From: Sanderia malayensis | Lineage: Eukaryota > Cnidaria > Scyphozoa > Semaeostomeae > Pelagiidae | NCBI GenBank assembly: GCA_013076295.1 | Contig: RQOL01000507.1 | Location: 1-64,000, forward strand | Direction: 5' to 3' | DNA length: 64,000 nucleotides | Part shown: piece by piece, positions 14,162 to 29,900 of the stretch | How the letters are laid out: every line of letters starts with the position of its first letter | Position numbering within the stretch: the first letter of the stretch is position 1 | Position numbers and translations under genes: made by a program | The notes under the pieces: model-generated | The model's database searches: none | Told to the model about the DNA's origin: nothing | The model's input: only the letters and a program-made list of their open reading frames with translations

Positions 14162-17100
14162 GAGTAAGAACCAAAAATTATTATTATTATTAAATGCACA
14201 TGAATCTGCTTGTTTTCAGTGAGATTACCTTCGTTCACACTATTTCCACATGAATCCACGTTATTGCAGTTGAAATTAAATCAAATACACATGTATTGGC
14301 TTGTTTTCAGTGATATTAACATTCGTTGACACTAATTGCACATGACTTCACGTTAGTACAGTGCAAACTAAATAAAATACACATGCAATTACTTGTTCTC
14401 AGTGATATTAACATTCGTTCACACTAATGGCACATGACTTCACGTTATTACAGCTGAAACTAAATAAAATACGCCTGCAATTACATGTTTTCAGTGATTA
14501 TAACATTCTTTCACACTAATTGCACATTAGCCTGCGTTATTACAGTTGAAACTAATTGAAAGACACATGGATTACCTTGCTTTCAGTGATATTAACATTC
14601 GTTCACATTAATTGCACACGAATTGACGTTATTACGGTTGAAACTAAGTGAAATACACATGGAAGTTCTTGTTCTGAGTGATATTAACATTCGTTCACAC
14701 TTATTGCACACGAATCCACGCTATTACAGTTGAAACTAATTGAAATACACATGCATTTGCTTGTTTTCAGTGATATTAACATTCGTTCACACTATTTGCA
14801 CATGAATTAACGTTATTACAGCTGAAATTAAGTAAAGTACACATGCAATTACTTGTTTTGAGTGATATTAACATTCGTTCACGCTAATTGCATATGAATT
14901 CACATTTTTGCAGGCGAAACTAATTGAAATACACATGAATTTGTTCATTTTCAGTGATATTAACATTCGTTTACACTATTTCCACATGAATTAACGTTAT
15001 TACAGTTGAAATTAAATCAAATACACATGTATTGGCTTGTTTTCAGTGATATTAACATTCGTTGACACTAATTGCACATGACTTCACGTTAGTACAGTGC
15101 AAACTAAATAAAATACACATGCAGTTACTTGTTCTCAGTGATATTAACATTCGTTCACACTAATGGCACATGACTTCACGTTATTACAGCTGAAACTAAA
15201 TAAAATAGGCCTGCAATTACATGTTTTCAGTGATTATAACATTCTTTCACACTAATTGCACATTAGCCTGCGTTATTACAGTTGAAACTAATTGAAATAC
15301 ACATGGATTACCTTGCTTTCAGTGATATTAACATTCGTTCACATTAATTGCACACGAATTGACGTTATTACCGTTGAAACTAAGTGAAATACACATGGAA
15401 GTTCTTGTTTTGAGTGATATTAACATTTGTTCACACTTATTGCACACGAATCCACGCTATTACAGTTGAAACTAATTGAAATACACATGCATTTGCTTGT
15501 TTTCAGTGATATTAACATTCGTTCACACTCTTTGCACATGAATTAACGTTATTACAGCTGAAACTAAGTAAAGTACACATGCAATTACTTGTTTTGAGTG
15601 ATATTAACATTCGTTCACGCTAATTGCATATGAATTCACGTTTTTGCAGCCGAAACTAATTGAAATACACATGAATTTGTTCATTTTCAGTGATATTAAC
15701 ATTCGTTTACACTATTTCTACATGAATCCACGTTATTGTAGTTAACATTAAGTCAAATACACATGCATTGGCTTGTTTTCAGTGATATTAACATTCGTTG
15801 ACACTAATTGCATATGACTTCACGTTAGTACAGTGCAAACTAAATAAAATACACATGCAATTACTTGTTCTCAGTGATATTAACATTCGTTCACACCAAT
15901 GGCACATGACTTCACGTTATTACAGTGCAAACTAAATAAAATACACATGCAATTACTTGTTCTCAGTGATATTAACATTCGTTCAGACTAATTGCATATG
16001 AATTCACGTTTTTGCAGCCGAAACTAAGAAAAATACACATGCAAATACTTGATTTCAGTGATATTAACATTCGTTCACACTAATTGCACATGGATTCACG
16101 TTATTACAGCTGAAACTAAATAAAATACGCATGCAATTACTTGTTTTCAGTGATTATAACAGCTGAATTCACGCTAATTGCATATGAATTCACGTTTTTG
16201 CAGCCGAAACTAATTGAAATACACATGCATTTGCTTATTTTAAGTAATATTAACATTCGTTTACACTATTTGCACATGAATTAACGTTATTACAGTTGAA
16301 ACTAAGTGAAATACACATGGATTTGCTTGTTTTCAGTGAAATTACCTTCGTTCACACTATTTCCACATGAATCCACGTTATTGTAGTTGAAATTAAATCA
16401 AATACACATGTATTGGCTTGTTTTCAGTGATATTAACATTCGTTGACACTAATTGCACATGACTTCACGTTAGTACAGTGCAAACTAAATAAAATACACA
16501 TGCAATTACTTGTTCTCAGTGATATTAACATTCGTTCACACTAATGGCACATGACTTCATGTTATTACAGCTGAAAGTAATTGAAATACACATGGATTAG
16601 CTTGCTTTCAGTGATATTAACATTCGTTCACATTAATTGCACATGACTTCACGTTAGTACAGTGCAAACTAAGTAAAATACACATGGAAGTTCTTGTTTT
16701 GAGTGATATTAACATTCGTTCACACTTATTGCACACGAATCCAACCTATTACAGTTGAAACTAATTGAAATACACATGCATTTGCTTGTTTTCAGTGATA
16801 TTAACTTTCGTTCACACTATTTGCACATGAATTAACGTTATTACAGCTGAAACTAAGTAAAGTACACATGCAATTACTTGTTTTGAGTGATATTAACATT
16901 CGTTCACGCTAATTGCATATGAATTCACGTTTTTGCAGCAGAAACTAATTGAAATACACATGCATTTGCTTATTTTAAGTAATATTAACATTCGTTTACA
17001 CTATTTGCACATGAATTAACGTTATTACAGTTGAAACTAAGTGAAATACACATGGATTTGCTTGTTTTCAGTGAAATTACCTTCGTTCACCCTATTTCCA

Positions 17101-20100
17101 CATGAATCCACGTTATTGTAGTTGAAATTAAATCAAATACACATGTATTGGCTTGTTTTCAGTGATATTAACATTCGTTGACACTAATTGCACATGACTT
17201 CACGTTAGTACAGTGCAAACTAAATAAAATACACATGCAATTACTTGTTCTCAGTGATATTAACATTCGTTCACACTAATGGCACATGACTTCACGTTAT
17301 TACAGCTGAAAGTAAATAAAATACGCCTGCAATTACATGTTTTCAGTGATTATAACATTCTTTCACACTAATTGCACATTAGCCTGCGTTATTACAGTTG
17401 AAACTAATTGAAATACAGATGGATTACCTTGCTTTCAGTGATATTAACATGCGTTCACATTAATTGCACACGAATTGACGTTATTACCGTTGAAACTAAT
17501 TGAAATACACATGCATTTGCTTGTTTTCAGTGATATTAACATTCGTTCACACTATTTGCACAAGAATTAACGTTATTACAGCTGAAATTAAGTAAAGTAC
17601 ACATGCAATTACTTGTTTTGAGTGATATTAACATTCGTTCACGCTAATTGCATATGAATTCACATTTTTGCAGGCAAAACTAATTGAAATACACGTGAAT
17701 TTGTTCATTTTCAGTGATATTAACATTCGTTTACACTATTTGCACATGAATTAACGTTATTACAGTTGAAACTAAGTCAAGTACACATGCCTTTGCCTGT
17801 TTTCAGTGATATTAACATTCGTTCACACTAATTGCACATGAATTCACGTTTTTGCAGCCGAAACTAAGAAAAATACACATGCAATTACTTGATTTCAGTG
17901 ATATTAACATTCGTTCACACTAATTCCACATGACTTCACGTTAGTACAGTGCAAACTAAATAAAAAACACATGCAATTTCTTGTTCTCAGTGATATTAAC
18001 ATTCTTTCACATTAATTGCACACGAATTGACGTTATTACCGTTGAAACTAAGTGAAATGCACATGAATCTGCTTGTTTTCAGTGATATCAACATTCGTTC
18101 CTAATAATTGCACATGACTTCACGTTATTACAGTGCAAACTAATTAAAATACACATGCGTTTGCTTGTTTTCAGTGATATTAACATTCGTTCACACTAAT
18201 TGCACATGAATTCACGTTATTGTAGTTGAAACTAAATAAAATACACATGCAATTACTTGTTCTCAGTGATATTAACATTCGTTCACACTAATTGCACATG
18301 ACTTCACGTTAGTACAGTGGAAACTAAATAAAATACACATGCAATTACTTGTTCTCAGTGATATTAACATTCGTTCACACTAATTGCATATGAATTCACG
18401 TTTTTGCAGCCGAAACTAATTGAAATACACATGCATTTGCTTGTTTTCATTGATATTAACATTTGTTCACACTATTTCCACATGAATTCACGTTATTACG
18501 ATGCAAACTAATTAAAATACACTTGCAACTACTTGTTTTGAGTGATATTAACATTCTTTCACACTAATTGCACATTAATCTACGCTTTTACAGTTGAAAC
18601 TAATTGAATTACACATGGATTTGCTTGCTTTCAGTGATATTAACATTCGTTCACACTATTTCCACATGAATTCACGTTATTACGGTTGAAACTAAGAAAA
18701 ATACACACGCATTTGTTTGTTTTCAGTGTTATTAACATTCGTGCACACTAATTGCACACGAATCCACGCTATTACAGTTGAAACTAAGTGAAATACACAT
18801 GCATGTGCTTGTTTTCAGTGATATAAACATTGCTTGACACTAATTGCCCATGAATTCACGTTATTAGAGCTGAAACTAAATACAATACACATGCAATTAC
18901 TTGTTTTCAGTGATTATAACATTCTTTCACACTAATTGCACATAAATCCCCGTTATTACAGTTGAAACTAAGTGAAATACACATGGATTTGTTTGTTTTC
19001 AGTGTGATTACCTTCGTTCACACTATTTCCACATGAATCCACGTTATTGTAGTTGAAAATAAGTCAAATACACATGCATTGGCTTGTTTTCAGTGATATT
19101 AACATTCGTTGACACTAATTGCACATGACTTCACGTTAGTACAGTGCAAACTAAATAAAATACACATGCAATTACTTGTTCTCAGTGATATTAACATTCG
19201 TTCAGACTAATTGCATATGAATTTACGTTTTTGCAGCCGAAACTAAGAAAAATTCACATGCAATTACTTGATTTCAGTGAGATTACCTTCGTTCACACTA
19301 TTTCCACATGAATCCACGTTATTGTAGTTGAAAATAAGTCAAATACACATGCATTGGCTTGTTTTCAGTGATATTAACATTCGTTCACACTATTTGCACA
19401 TGAATTCACGTTATTACAGTTGAAACTATGAAAAATACACACGCATTTGTTTGTTTTCAGTTATATTAACATTCGTTCAGACAAACTGCACTTGAATTCA
19501 CGTTATTGCAGTTAGAATTAAGTAAAATACACATGCATTTTTTTCTTCTCAGTGATATCAATTTTTGTTCACACTACTGGCACATGAAATCCCAATATTA
19601 TGGCTGAAACTAAGTAAAATACACATGGAAGTTCTTCTTTGAGTGATATTAACACTCGTTCATACTAATTGCACACGAATCCACGCTATTACAGTTGAAA
19701 CTATTTGAAATACACAAGCATTTGCTTGTTTTCAGTGATATTAACCTTCGTTAACACTATTTGCACATGAATTAACGTTATGACAGCTGAAACTAAGTAA
19801 GGTACACATGCAATTTCTTGTTTTGAGTGATATTAACATCCGTTCACGCTAATTGCACATGAATCCACGTTATTGCAGTTGAAACTAAGTGAAATACACA
19901 TGCATGTGCTTGTTTTCAGTGATATTAACATTGGTTGACACTAATTGCCCTTGAATTCACGTTATTAGAGCTGAACCTAAGTGAAATACACAAGGATATG
20001 CTTGTTTTCAGTGATAATAACATTCGTCTACACTAATTGCACATAAATCCACGTTATTACAGTTGAAACTAAGTGAAATACACATGGAATTGCTTGTTTT

Positions 20101-22917
20101 CAGTGAGATTACCTTCGTTCACACTATTTCCACATGAATCCACGTTATTGTAGTTGAAATTAAGTCAAATACACATGCATTGGCTTGTTTTCAGTGATAT
20201 TAACATTCGTTGACACTAATTGCACATGACTTCACGTTAGTACAGTGCAAACTAAATAAAATACATATGCAATTACTTGTTCTCAGTGATATTAACATTC
20301 GTTCACACTAAATGCATATGAATTCACGTTTTTGCAGCCGAAACTAATTGAAATACAGATGCATTTGCTTATTTTCAGTGCTATTAACATTCGTTCACAC
20401 TAATTGCACATAAATCCACGTTATTACAGTTGAAACTGAGTGAAATACACAGGGATTTGCTTGCTTTCAGTGAGATTACCTTCGTTCACACTATTTCCAC
20501 ATGAATCCACGTTATTGTAGTTGAAACTAAGTCAAATACACATGCATTGGCTTGTTTTCAATGATATTAACATTCGTTGACACTAATTGCACATGACTTC
20601 AGATCATTACAGTGCAAATTAAATAAAATACACATGCAATTACTTGTTCTCAGTGATATTAACATTCGTTCAGACTAATTGCATATGAATTTACGTTTTT
20701 GCAGCCGAAACTAAGAAAAATACACATGCAATTACTTGATTTCAGTGATATTAACATTCGTTCACACTAATTCCACATGATTCCACGTTATTGTAGTTGA
20801 AACTAAGTCAAGTGCACATGCCTTTGCCTGTTTTCAGTGATATTAACATTCGTTCACACTAATTGCACATGAATTCACGTTATTACAGCTGAAACTAAAT
20901 ATAATACACATGCAATTACTTGTTTTGAGCTATATTAACATTCGTTCACGCTAATTGCATATGAATTCACGCTTTTGCAGCCGAAAGTAATTGAAATACA
21001 CATGCATTTGCTTATTTTCAGTGATATTAACATTCGTTTACACTATTTGCACATGAATTAACGTTATTACACTTGAAACTAAGTGAAATAAACATGGATT
21101 TGCTTGTTTTCAGTGAGATTACCTTCGTTCACACTATTTCCACATGAATCCACGTTATTCTAGTTGAAATTAAGTCAAATACACATGCATTGGCTTCTTT
21201 TCAGTGATATTAACATTCGTTGACACTAATTGCACATGACCTCACGTTAGTACAGTGCAAACTAAATAAAATACACATGCCATTACTTGTTCTCAGTGAT
21301 ATTAACATTCGTTCACACTAATTGCACATGACTTCACGTTATTACAGTGCAAACTAAATAAAATACACATGCAATTACTTGTTTTCAGTGATTACAACAT
21401 TCTTTCTCACTAATTGCACATTAGCCTGTGTTATTACAGTTGAAACTAATTGAAATACACATGGATTAGCTTGCTTTCAGTGATATTAACATTCGTTCAC
21501 ATTAATTGCACACGAATTGACATTATTACCGTTGAAACTAAGTGAAATGCACATGAATCCGCTTGTTTTCAGTGATATCAACATTCGTTCCTACTAATTG
21601 CACATGACTTCACGTTATTACAGTGCAAACTAATTAAAATACACATGCATTTGCTTGTTGTCAGTGATATTAACATTCGTTCATACTAATTGCACTTGAA
21701 ACCACGTTATTGAATTTGAAACTAAGTGAAATACACAGGCAATTACTTTTTTTCTGTGATATTAACATTCGTTCACACTAATTGCACATGAATTCACGTT
21801 ATTACAGCTGAAACTAAATAAACGACACATGCAATTACTTGTTTTCAGTGATATTAATATTCGTTCACACTAGTTGCACATGAATTGACGTTATTATGTT
21901 TGAAACTAAGTGAAATACACATGCATTTGTTTGTTTTCAGTGACATTAACACTCGTTCACACTAATTGCACTTCAATCCACGTTATTAAAATTGAAACTA
22001 AGTAAAATACACATGCATATGCTTGTTTTCAGTGATATTAACATTGGTTGACACTAATTGCCCATGAATTCACGTTATTACAGCTGAATCTACGTGAAAT
22101 ACACAAGAATATGCTTGTTTTCAGTGATGTTAACATTCGTCTACACTAATTGCACATAAATCCACATTATTACAGTTGAAACTAAGTAAAATACACATGG
22201 ATTTGCTTGTTTTCAGTGAGATTACCTTCGTTCACACTATTTCCACATGAATCAACGTTATTGTAGTTGAAACTAAGTCAAATACACATGCATTTGCCTG
22301 TTTTCAGTGATATTAACATTCGTTGACACTAATTGCACATGACTTCACGTTAGTACAGTGCAAACTAAATAAAATACACATGCAATTACTTGTTCTCAGT
22401 GATATTAACATTCGTTCACACTAATTGCATATGAATTCACGTTTTTGCAGCCGAAACTAATTGAAATACACATGCATTTGCTTGTTTTCAGTGATATTAA
22501 CATTCGTTTACACTATTTCCACATGAATTCACGTTATTACAATGCAAACTAATTAAAATACACATGGAATTATTTGTTTTGAGTTATATTAACATTCGTT
22601 CACACTAATTGGACATAAATCCACGTTATTACAGTTGAAACTAAGTCAAATACACATGCATTGGCCTGTTTTCAGTGATATTAACATTCGTTCACACTAA
22701 TTGCACATGAATTTACGTTATTACAGCTGAAACTAAATAAAATACACATGCAATTACTTGTTTTCAGTGATTATAACATTCTTTCACACTAATTGCACAT
22801 TAATCTACGTTTTTACAGTTGAAACTAATTTAAATACACATGGATAGCTTGCTTTCAGTGATATTAACATTCGTTCACACTATTTGCACATGAATTCACG
22901 TTATTACAGTTGAAACT

Positions 22918-23345
22918 AAGAAAATACACAGCATTCTTGTCAGTGATAACATTGTCACACTATCACTGTCACTTATTGCAGTGATAATACACGCATTTTT
23001 TTTCGTATCATCGTTCACATTGCACAGAATCCAATTATGCATGAAACTAAGTAAAATACACATGCATGTTGCTTGTTTTTCAGTGATATTAACATTGTGT
23101 TGACACTAATTGCCCATGAATCACGTTATTACAGTTGAAACTAAGTGAAATACACATGATTTGCTTGTTTCAGTGAGATTACTTCGTTCACACAATTCCA
23201 GATGAATTCACGTTATTTAGTTGAAACTAAGTCAAATACACATGCATTTGCTGTTTTCAGTGATATTAACATTGTTCACCTAATTGCACAGAATACGTTA
23301 TTCAGTGAACTAATAAATACACATGCATTCTTGTTTTCAGTGATT
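22918..23345. repeat. Deletion-riddled satellite segment
   Basis: Here the monomers suddenly lose many single bases and short runs, for example 'acacagcattcttgtcagtg' and 'attgtcacactatcactg', while flanking monomers are clean. The 92-bp phase is largely lost for about 400 bp. Local assembly or consensus error over a collapsed repeat is as likely as real decay. Confidence 0.6.
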
Positions 23346-26221
23346 TAACATTGGTTGACACTAATTGCCATGAATCCACGTTTTACAGTTGAAACTAAGT
23401 GAAATACACATGGATTTGCTTGTTTTCAGTGAGATTACCTTCGTTCACACATTTCCAGATGAATTCACGTTATTGTAGTTGAAACTAAGTCAAATACACA
23501 TGCATTTGCCTGTTTTCAGTGATATTAACATTCGTTCACACTAATTGCACATGAATTTACGTTATTACAGCTGAAGCTAAATAAAATACACATGCAATTA
23601 CTTGTTTTCAGTGATTATAACATTCTTTCACACTAATTGCACATTAATCTACGTTTTTACAGTTGAAACTAATTGAAATACACATGGATTAGCTTGCTTT
23701 CAGTGATATTAACATTCGTTCACACTATTTGCACATGAATTCACGTTATTACAGTTGAAACTAAGAAAAATACACCACGCATTTCTTTGTTTTCAGTGAT
23801 ATTATCATTCGTTCACACTAACTGCACTTGAATTCACGTTATTGCAGTTGGAACTAAGTAAAATACACATGCATTTTTTTCTTTTCAGTGATCCTAATTT
23901 TCGTTCACACTACTGGCACATGAAATCCCAATATCATGGCTGTAACTAAGTAAAATACACATGGAAGTTCTTGTTTTGAGTGATATTAACATTCGTTCAC
24001 ACTAATTGCACACGAATCCACGCTATTACAGTTGAAACTAATTGAAATACACATGCATTTGCTTGTTTTCAGTGATATTAAGATTCGTTCACACAATTTG
24101 CACATGAATTAACGTTATTACAGCTGAAACTAAGTAAAGTACACATGCAGTTACTTCTTTTGAGTGATATTAACATTCGTTCACGCTAATTGCACATGAA
24201 CCCACGTTATTGCAGTTGAAACTAAGTGAAATACACAAGCATATGCTTGTTTTCAGTGATATTAACATTCGTCTACACTAATTGCACATAAATCCACGTT
24301 ATTTCAGTTGAAACTAAGTGAAATACACATGGATTTGCTTGTTTTCAGTGAAATTACCTTCGTTCACACTATTTCCACATGAATCCACGTTATTGTAGTT
24401 GAAATTAAGTCAAATACACATGCATTGGCTTGTTTTCAGTGATATTAACATTCGTTGACACTAATTGCACATGACTTCACGTTAGTACAGTGCAAACTAA
24501 ATAAAATACACATGCAATTACTTGTTCTCAGTGATATTAACATTCGTTCACACTAATTGCATATGAATTCACGTTTTTGCAGCCGAAACTAATTGAAATA
24601 CACATGCATTTGCTTGTTTTCAGTGATATTAACATTCGTTTACACTATTTCCACATGAATTCACGTTATTACAATGCAAACTAATTAAAATACACATGGA
24701 ATTATTTGTTTTCAGTGATATTAACATTCGTTGACACTAATTGCACATGACTTCACGTTAGTACAGTGCAAACTAAATAAAATACACATGCAATTACTTG
24801 TTCTCAGTGATATTAACATTCGTTCACACTAATTGCATATGAATTCACGTTTTTGCAGCCGAAACTAATTGAAATACACATGCATTTGCTTGTTTTCAGT
24901 GATATTAAAATTCGTTTACACTATTTCCACATGAATTCACGTTATTACAATGCAAACTAATTAAAATACACATGGAATTATTTGTTTTGAGTTATATTAA
25001 CATTCGTTCACACTAATTGGACATAAGTCCACGTTATTACAGTTGAAACTAAGTCAAATACACATGCATTTGCCTGTTTTCAGTGATATTAACCTTCGTT
25101 CACACTAATTGCACATGAATTTACGTTATTACAGCTGAAACTAAATAAAATACACATGCAATTACTTGTTTTCAGTGATTATAACATTTTCACACTAATT
25201 GCACATTAATCTACGTTTTTACAGTTGAAACAAATTTAAATACACATGGATTAGCTTGCTTCAGTGATATTAACATTCGTTCACACTATTTGCACATGAA
25301 TTCACGTTATTACAGTGAACTAAGAAAAATACACTTGCATTTCTTTGTTTTCAGTGTTATTATCATTCGTTCACACTAACTGCACTTGATTCACGTTTTG
25401 CAGTTGGAACTAAGTAAAATACACATGCATTTTTTTCTTTCAGTGATATTAATTTTCGTTCACACTACGGCACATGAAATCCCAATATATGGCTGTAACT
25501 GAGTAAAATACACATGGGAGTTCTTGTTTTGAGTGATATTGACATTCGTTCACACTAATTGCACACGAATCCACGCTATTACAGTTGAAACTAATTGAAA
25601 TACACATGCATTTGCTTGTTTTCAGTGATATTAACATTCGTTCACCCAATTTGCACATGAATTAACGTTATTACAGTTGAAACTAAGTAAAGCACACATG
25701 CAATTACTTGTTTTGAGTGATATTAACATTCGTTCACGCTAATTGCACAAGAATCCACGTTATTGCAGTTGAAACTAAGTGAAATACACATGCATGTGCT
25801 TGTTTTCAGTGATATTAACATTGGTTGACACTAATTGCCATGAATCCACGTTATTACAGTTGAAACTAAGTGAAATACACATGGATTTGCTTGTTTTCAG
25901 TGAGATTACCTTCGTTCACACTATTTCCAGATGAATCCACGTTATCGTAGTTGCAACTAAGTCAAATACACATGCATTTGCCTGTTTTCAGTGATATTAA
26001 CATTCGTTCACACTAATTGCACATGAATTTACGTTATTACAGCTGAAGCTAAATAAAATACACATCCAATTACTTGTTTTCAGTGATTATAACATTCTTT
26101 CACACTAATTGCACATTAATCTACGTTTTTACAGTTGAAACTGATTGAAATACACATGATTAGCTTGCTTTCAGTGATATTAACATTCGTTCACACTATT
26201 TGCACATGAATTCACGTTATT

Positions 26222-26960
26222 ACAGTTGAAACTAAGAAAAATACACACGCATTTCTTTGTTTTCAGTGACCTTATCATTCGTTCACACTAACTGCACTTG
26301 AATTCACGTTATTGCAGTTGGAACTAAGTAAAATACACATGCATTTTTTTCTTTTCAGTGAAATTAATTTTCGTTCACACTACTGGCAAATGAAATCCCA
26401 ATATTATGGCTGTAACTAAGTAAAATACACATGGAAGTTCTTGTTTTGAGTGATATTAACATTCGTTCACACCAATTGCACACGAATCCACGCTATTACA
26501 GTTGAAACTAATTGAAATACACATGCATTTGCTTGTTTTCAGTGATATTAACATTCGTTCACACAATTTGCACATGAATTCACGTTATTACAGTTGAAAC
26601 TAAGAAAAATACACACGCATTTCTTTGTTTTCAGTGATATTATCATTCGTTCACACTAACTGCACTTGAATTCACGTTATTGCAGTTGGAACTAAGTAAA
26701 ATACACATGCATTTTTTTCTTTTCAGTGATATTAATTTTCGTTCACACTACTGGCAAATGAAATCCCAATATTATGGCTGTAACTAAGTAAAATACACAT
26801 GGAAGTTCTTGTTTTGAGTGATATTAACATTCGGCTACACTAATTGCACATAAATCCACGTTATTACAGTTGAAACTAAGTGAAATACACATGGATTTGC
26901 TTGTTTTCAGTGAGATTACCTTCGTTCACACTATTTCCACATGAATCCACGTTATTGTAG
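26222..26960. repeat. 4-monomer (368-bp) local duplication
   Basis: The variant series beginning 'cagttgaaactaagaaaaat' occurs at about 26222 and about 26590, 368 bp (4 x 92) apart. Both are followed by the 'tgcatttttttcttttcag' and 'aatcccaatattatggc' monomers in the same order. Confidence 0.6.
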
Positions 26961-29900
26961 TTGAAACTAAGTCAAATACACATGCATTGGCTTGTTTTCA
27001 GTGATATTAACATTCGTTGACACTAATTGCACATGACTTCACGTTAGTACAGTGCAAACTAAATAAAATACACATGCAATTACTTGTTCTCAGTGATATT
27101 AACATTCGTTCAAACTAATTGCATATGAATTCACGTTTTTGCAGCCGAAACTAATTTAAATACACATGCATTTGCTTATTTTCAGTGATATTAACATTCG
27201 TTCACACTATTTGCACATGAATTAACGTTATTACAGTTGAAATTAAGTGAAATACACATGCATGTGCTTGTTTTCAGTGATATTAACATTGGTTGACACT
27301 AATTGCCCATGAATCCACGTTATTACAGTTGAAACTAAGTGAAATACACATGGATTTGCTTGTTTTCAGTGAGATTACCTTCGTTCACACTATTTCCAGA
27401 TGAATCCACGTTATTGTAGTTGAAACTAAGTCAAATACACATGCATTTGCCTGTTTTCAGTGATATTAACATTCGTTGACACTAATTGCACATGACTTCA
27501 CGTTAGTACAGTGCAAACTAAATAAAATACACATGCAATTACTTGTTCTCAGTGATATTAACATTCGTTCACACTAATTGCATATGAATTCACGTTTTTG
27601 CAGCCGAAACTAATTGAAATACACATGCATTTGCTTGTTTTCAGTGATATTAACATTCGTTTACACTATTTCCACATGAATTCACGTTATTACAATGCAA
27701 ACTAATTAAAATACACATGGAATTATTTGTTTTGAGTTATATTAACATTCGTTCACACTAATTGGACATAAATCCACGTTATTACAGTTGAAACTAAGTC
27801 AAATACACATGCATTGGCCTGTTTTCAGTGATATTAACATTCGTTCACACTAATTGCACATGAATTTACGTTATTACAGCTGAAACTAAATAAAATACAC
27901 ATGCAATTACTTGTTTTCAGTGATTATAACATTCTTTCACACTAATTGCACATTAATCTACGTTTTTACAGTTGAAACTAATTTAAATACACATGGATTA
28001 GCTTGCTTTCAGTGATATTAACATTCGTTCACACTATTTGCACATGAATTCACGTTATTACAGTTGAAACTAAGAAAAATACACACGCATTTCTTTGTTT
28101 TCAGTGATATTATCATTCGTTCACACTAACTGCACTTGAATTCACGTTATTGCAGTTGGAACTAAGTAAAATACACATGCATTTTTTTCTTTTCAGTGAT
28201 ATTAATTGTCGTTCACACTACTGGCACATGAAATCCCAATATTATGGCTGTAACTAAGTAAAATACACATGGAAGTTCTTGTTTTGAGTGATATTAACAT
28301 TCGTTCACACTAATTGCACACGAATCCATGCTATTACAGTTGAAACTAATTGAAATACACATGCATTTGTTTGTTTTCAGTAATATTAACATTCGTTCAC
28401 CCCATTTGCACATGAATTAACGTTATTACAGTTGAAACTAAGTAAAGTACACATGCAATTACTTGTTTTGAGTGATAATAACATTCGTTCACTCTCATTG
28501 CACAAGAATCCACGTTATTGCAGTTGAAACTAAGTGAAATACACATGCATGTGCTGGTTTTCAGTGATATTAACATTGGTTGACACTAATTGCCCATGAA
28601 TCCACGTTATTACAGTTGAAACTAAGTGAAATACACATGGATTTGCTTGTTTTCAGTGAGATTACCTTCGTTCACACAATTTCCAGATGAATTCACGTTA
28701 TTGTAGTTGAAACTAAGTCAAATACACATGCATTTGCCTGTTTTCAGTGATATTAACATTCGTTCACACTAATTGCACACGAATTTACGTTATTACAGCT
28801 GAAGCTAAATAAAATACACATGCAATTACTTGTTTTCAGTGATTATAACATTCTTTCACACTAATTGCACATTAATCTACGTTTTTACAGTTGAAACTAA
28901 TTGAAATACACATGGATTAGCTTGCTTTCAGTGATATTAACATTCGTTCACACTATTTGCACATGAATTCACGTTATTACAGTTGAAACTAAGAAAAATA
29001 CACACGCATTTCTTTGTTTTCAGTGATATTATCATTCGTTCACACTAACTGCACTTGAATTCACGTTATTGCAGTTGGAACTAAGTAAAATACACATGCA
29101 TTTTTTTCTTTTCAGTGATATTAATTTTCGTTCACACTACTGGCACATGAAATCCCAATATCATGGCTGTAACTAAGTAAAATACACATGGAAGTTCTTG
29201 TTTTGAGTGATATTAACATTCGTTCACACTAATTGCACACGAATCCACGCTATTACAGTTGAAACTAATTGAAATACACATGCATTTGCTTGTTTTCAGT
29301 GATATTAACATTCGTTCACACAATTTGCACATGAATTAACGTTATTACAGCTGAAACTAAGTAAAGTACACATGCAGTTACTTCTTTTGAGTGATATTAA
29401 CATTCGTTCACGCTAATTGCACATGAACCCACGTTATTGCAGTTGAGACTAAGTGAAATACACATGCATGTGCTTGTTTTCAGTGATATTAACATTGGTT
29501 GACACTAATTGCCCATGAATTCACGTTATTACAGCTGAATCTAAGTGAAATACACAAGCATATGCTTGTTTTCAGTGATATTAACATTCGTCTACACTAA
29601 TTGCACATATATCCACGTTATTACAGTTGAAACTAAGTGAAATACACATGGATTTGCTTGTTTTCAGTGAGATTACCTTCGTCCACACTATTTCCACATG
29701 AATCCACGTTATTGTAGTTGAAATTAAGTCAAATACACATGCATTGGCTTGTTTTCAGTGATATTAACATTCGTTGACACTAATTGCACATGACTTCACG
29801 TTAGTACAGTGCAAGCTAAATAAAATACACATGCAATTACTTGTTCTCAGTGATATTAACATTCGTTCACACTAATTGCATATGAATTCACGTTTTTGCA

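Larger units (their letters stand above)
13557..14191 (+). mobile_element. 5'-truncated non-LTR retrotransposon (LINE) in the satellite
   Basis: A 635-bp non-satellite insertion. Satellite is interrupted after 'gtgaaatg' (13556) and resumes with 'aaatgcacatgaatc' at 14192. The 5-bp aaatg at 13552-13556 and 14192-14196 is the apparent target-site duplication. The insert has a protein-coding end (stop at 14043-14045), a short AT-rich 3' UTR and a terminal (TTA)5 tail at 14178-14192. Loss of the 5' part, a trinucleotide tail and a short duplication are the usual signature of LINE insertion by target-primed reverse transcription. The protein end is of the CR1/L2/Rex/jockey type (family knowledge). 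The precise clade is not resolved. Confidence 0.92.
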
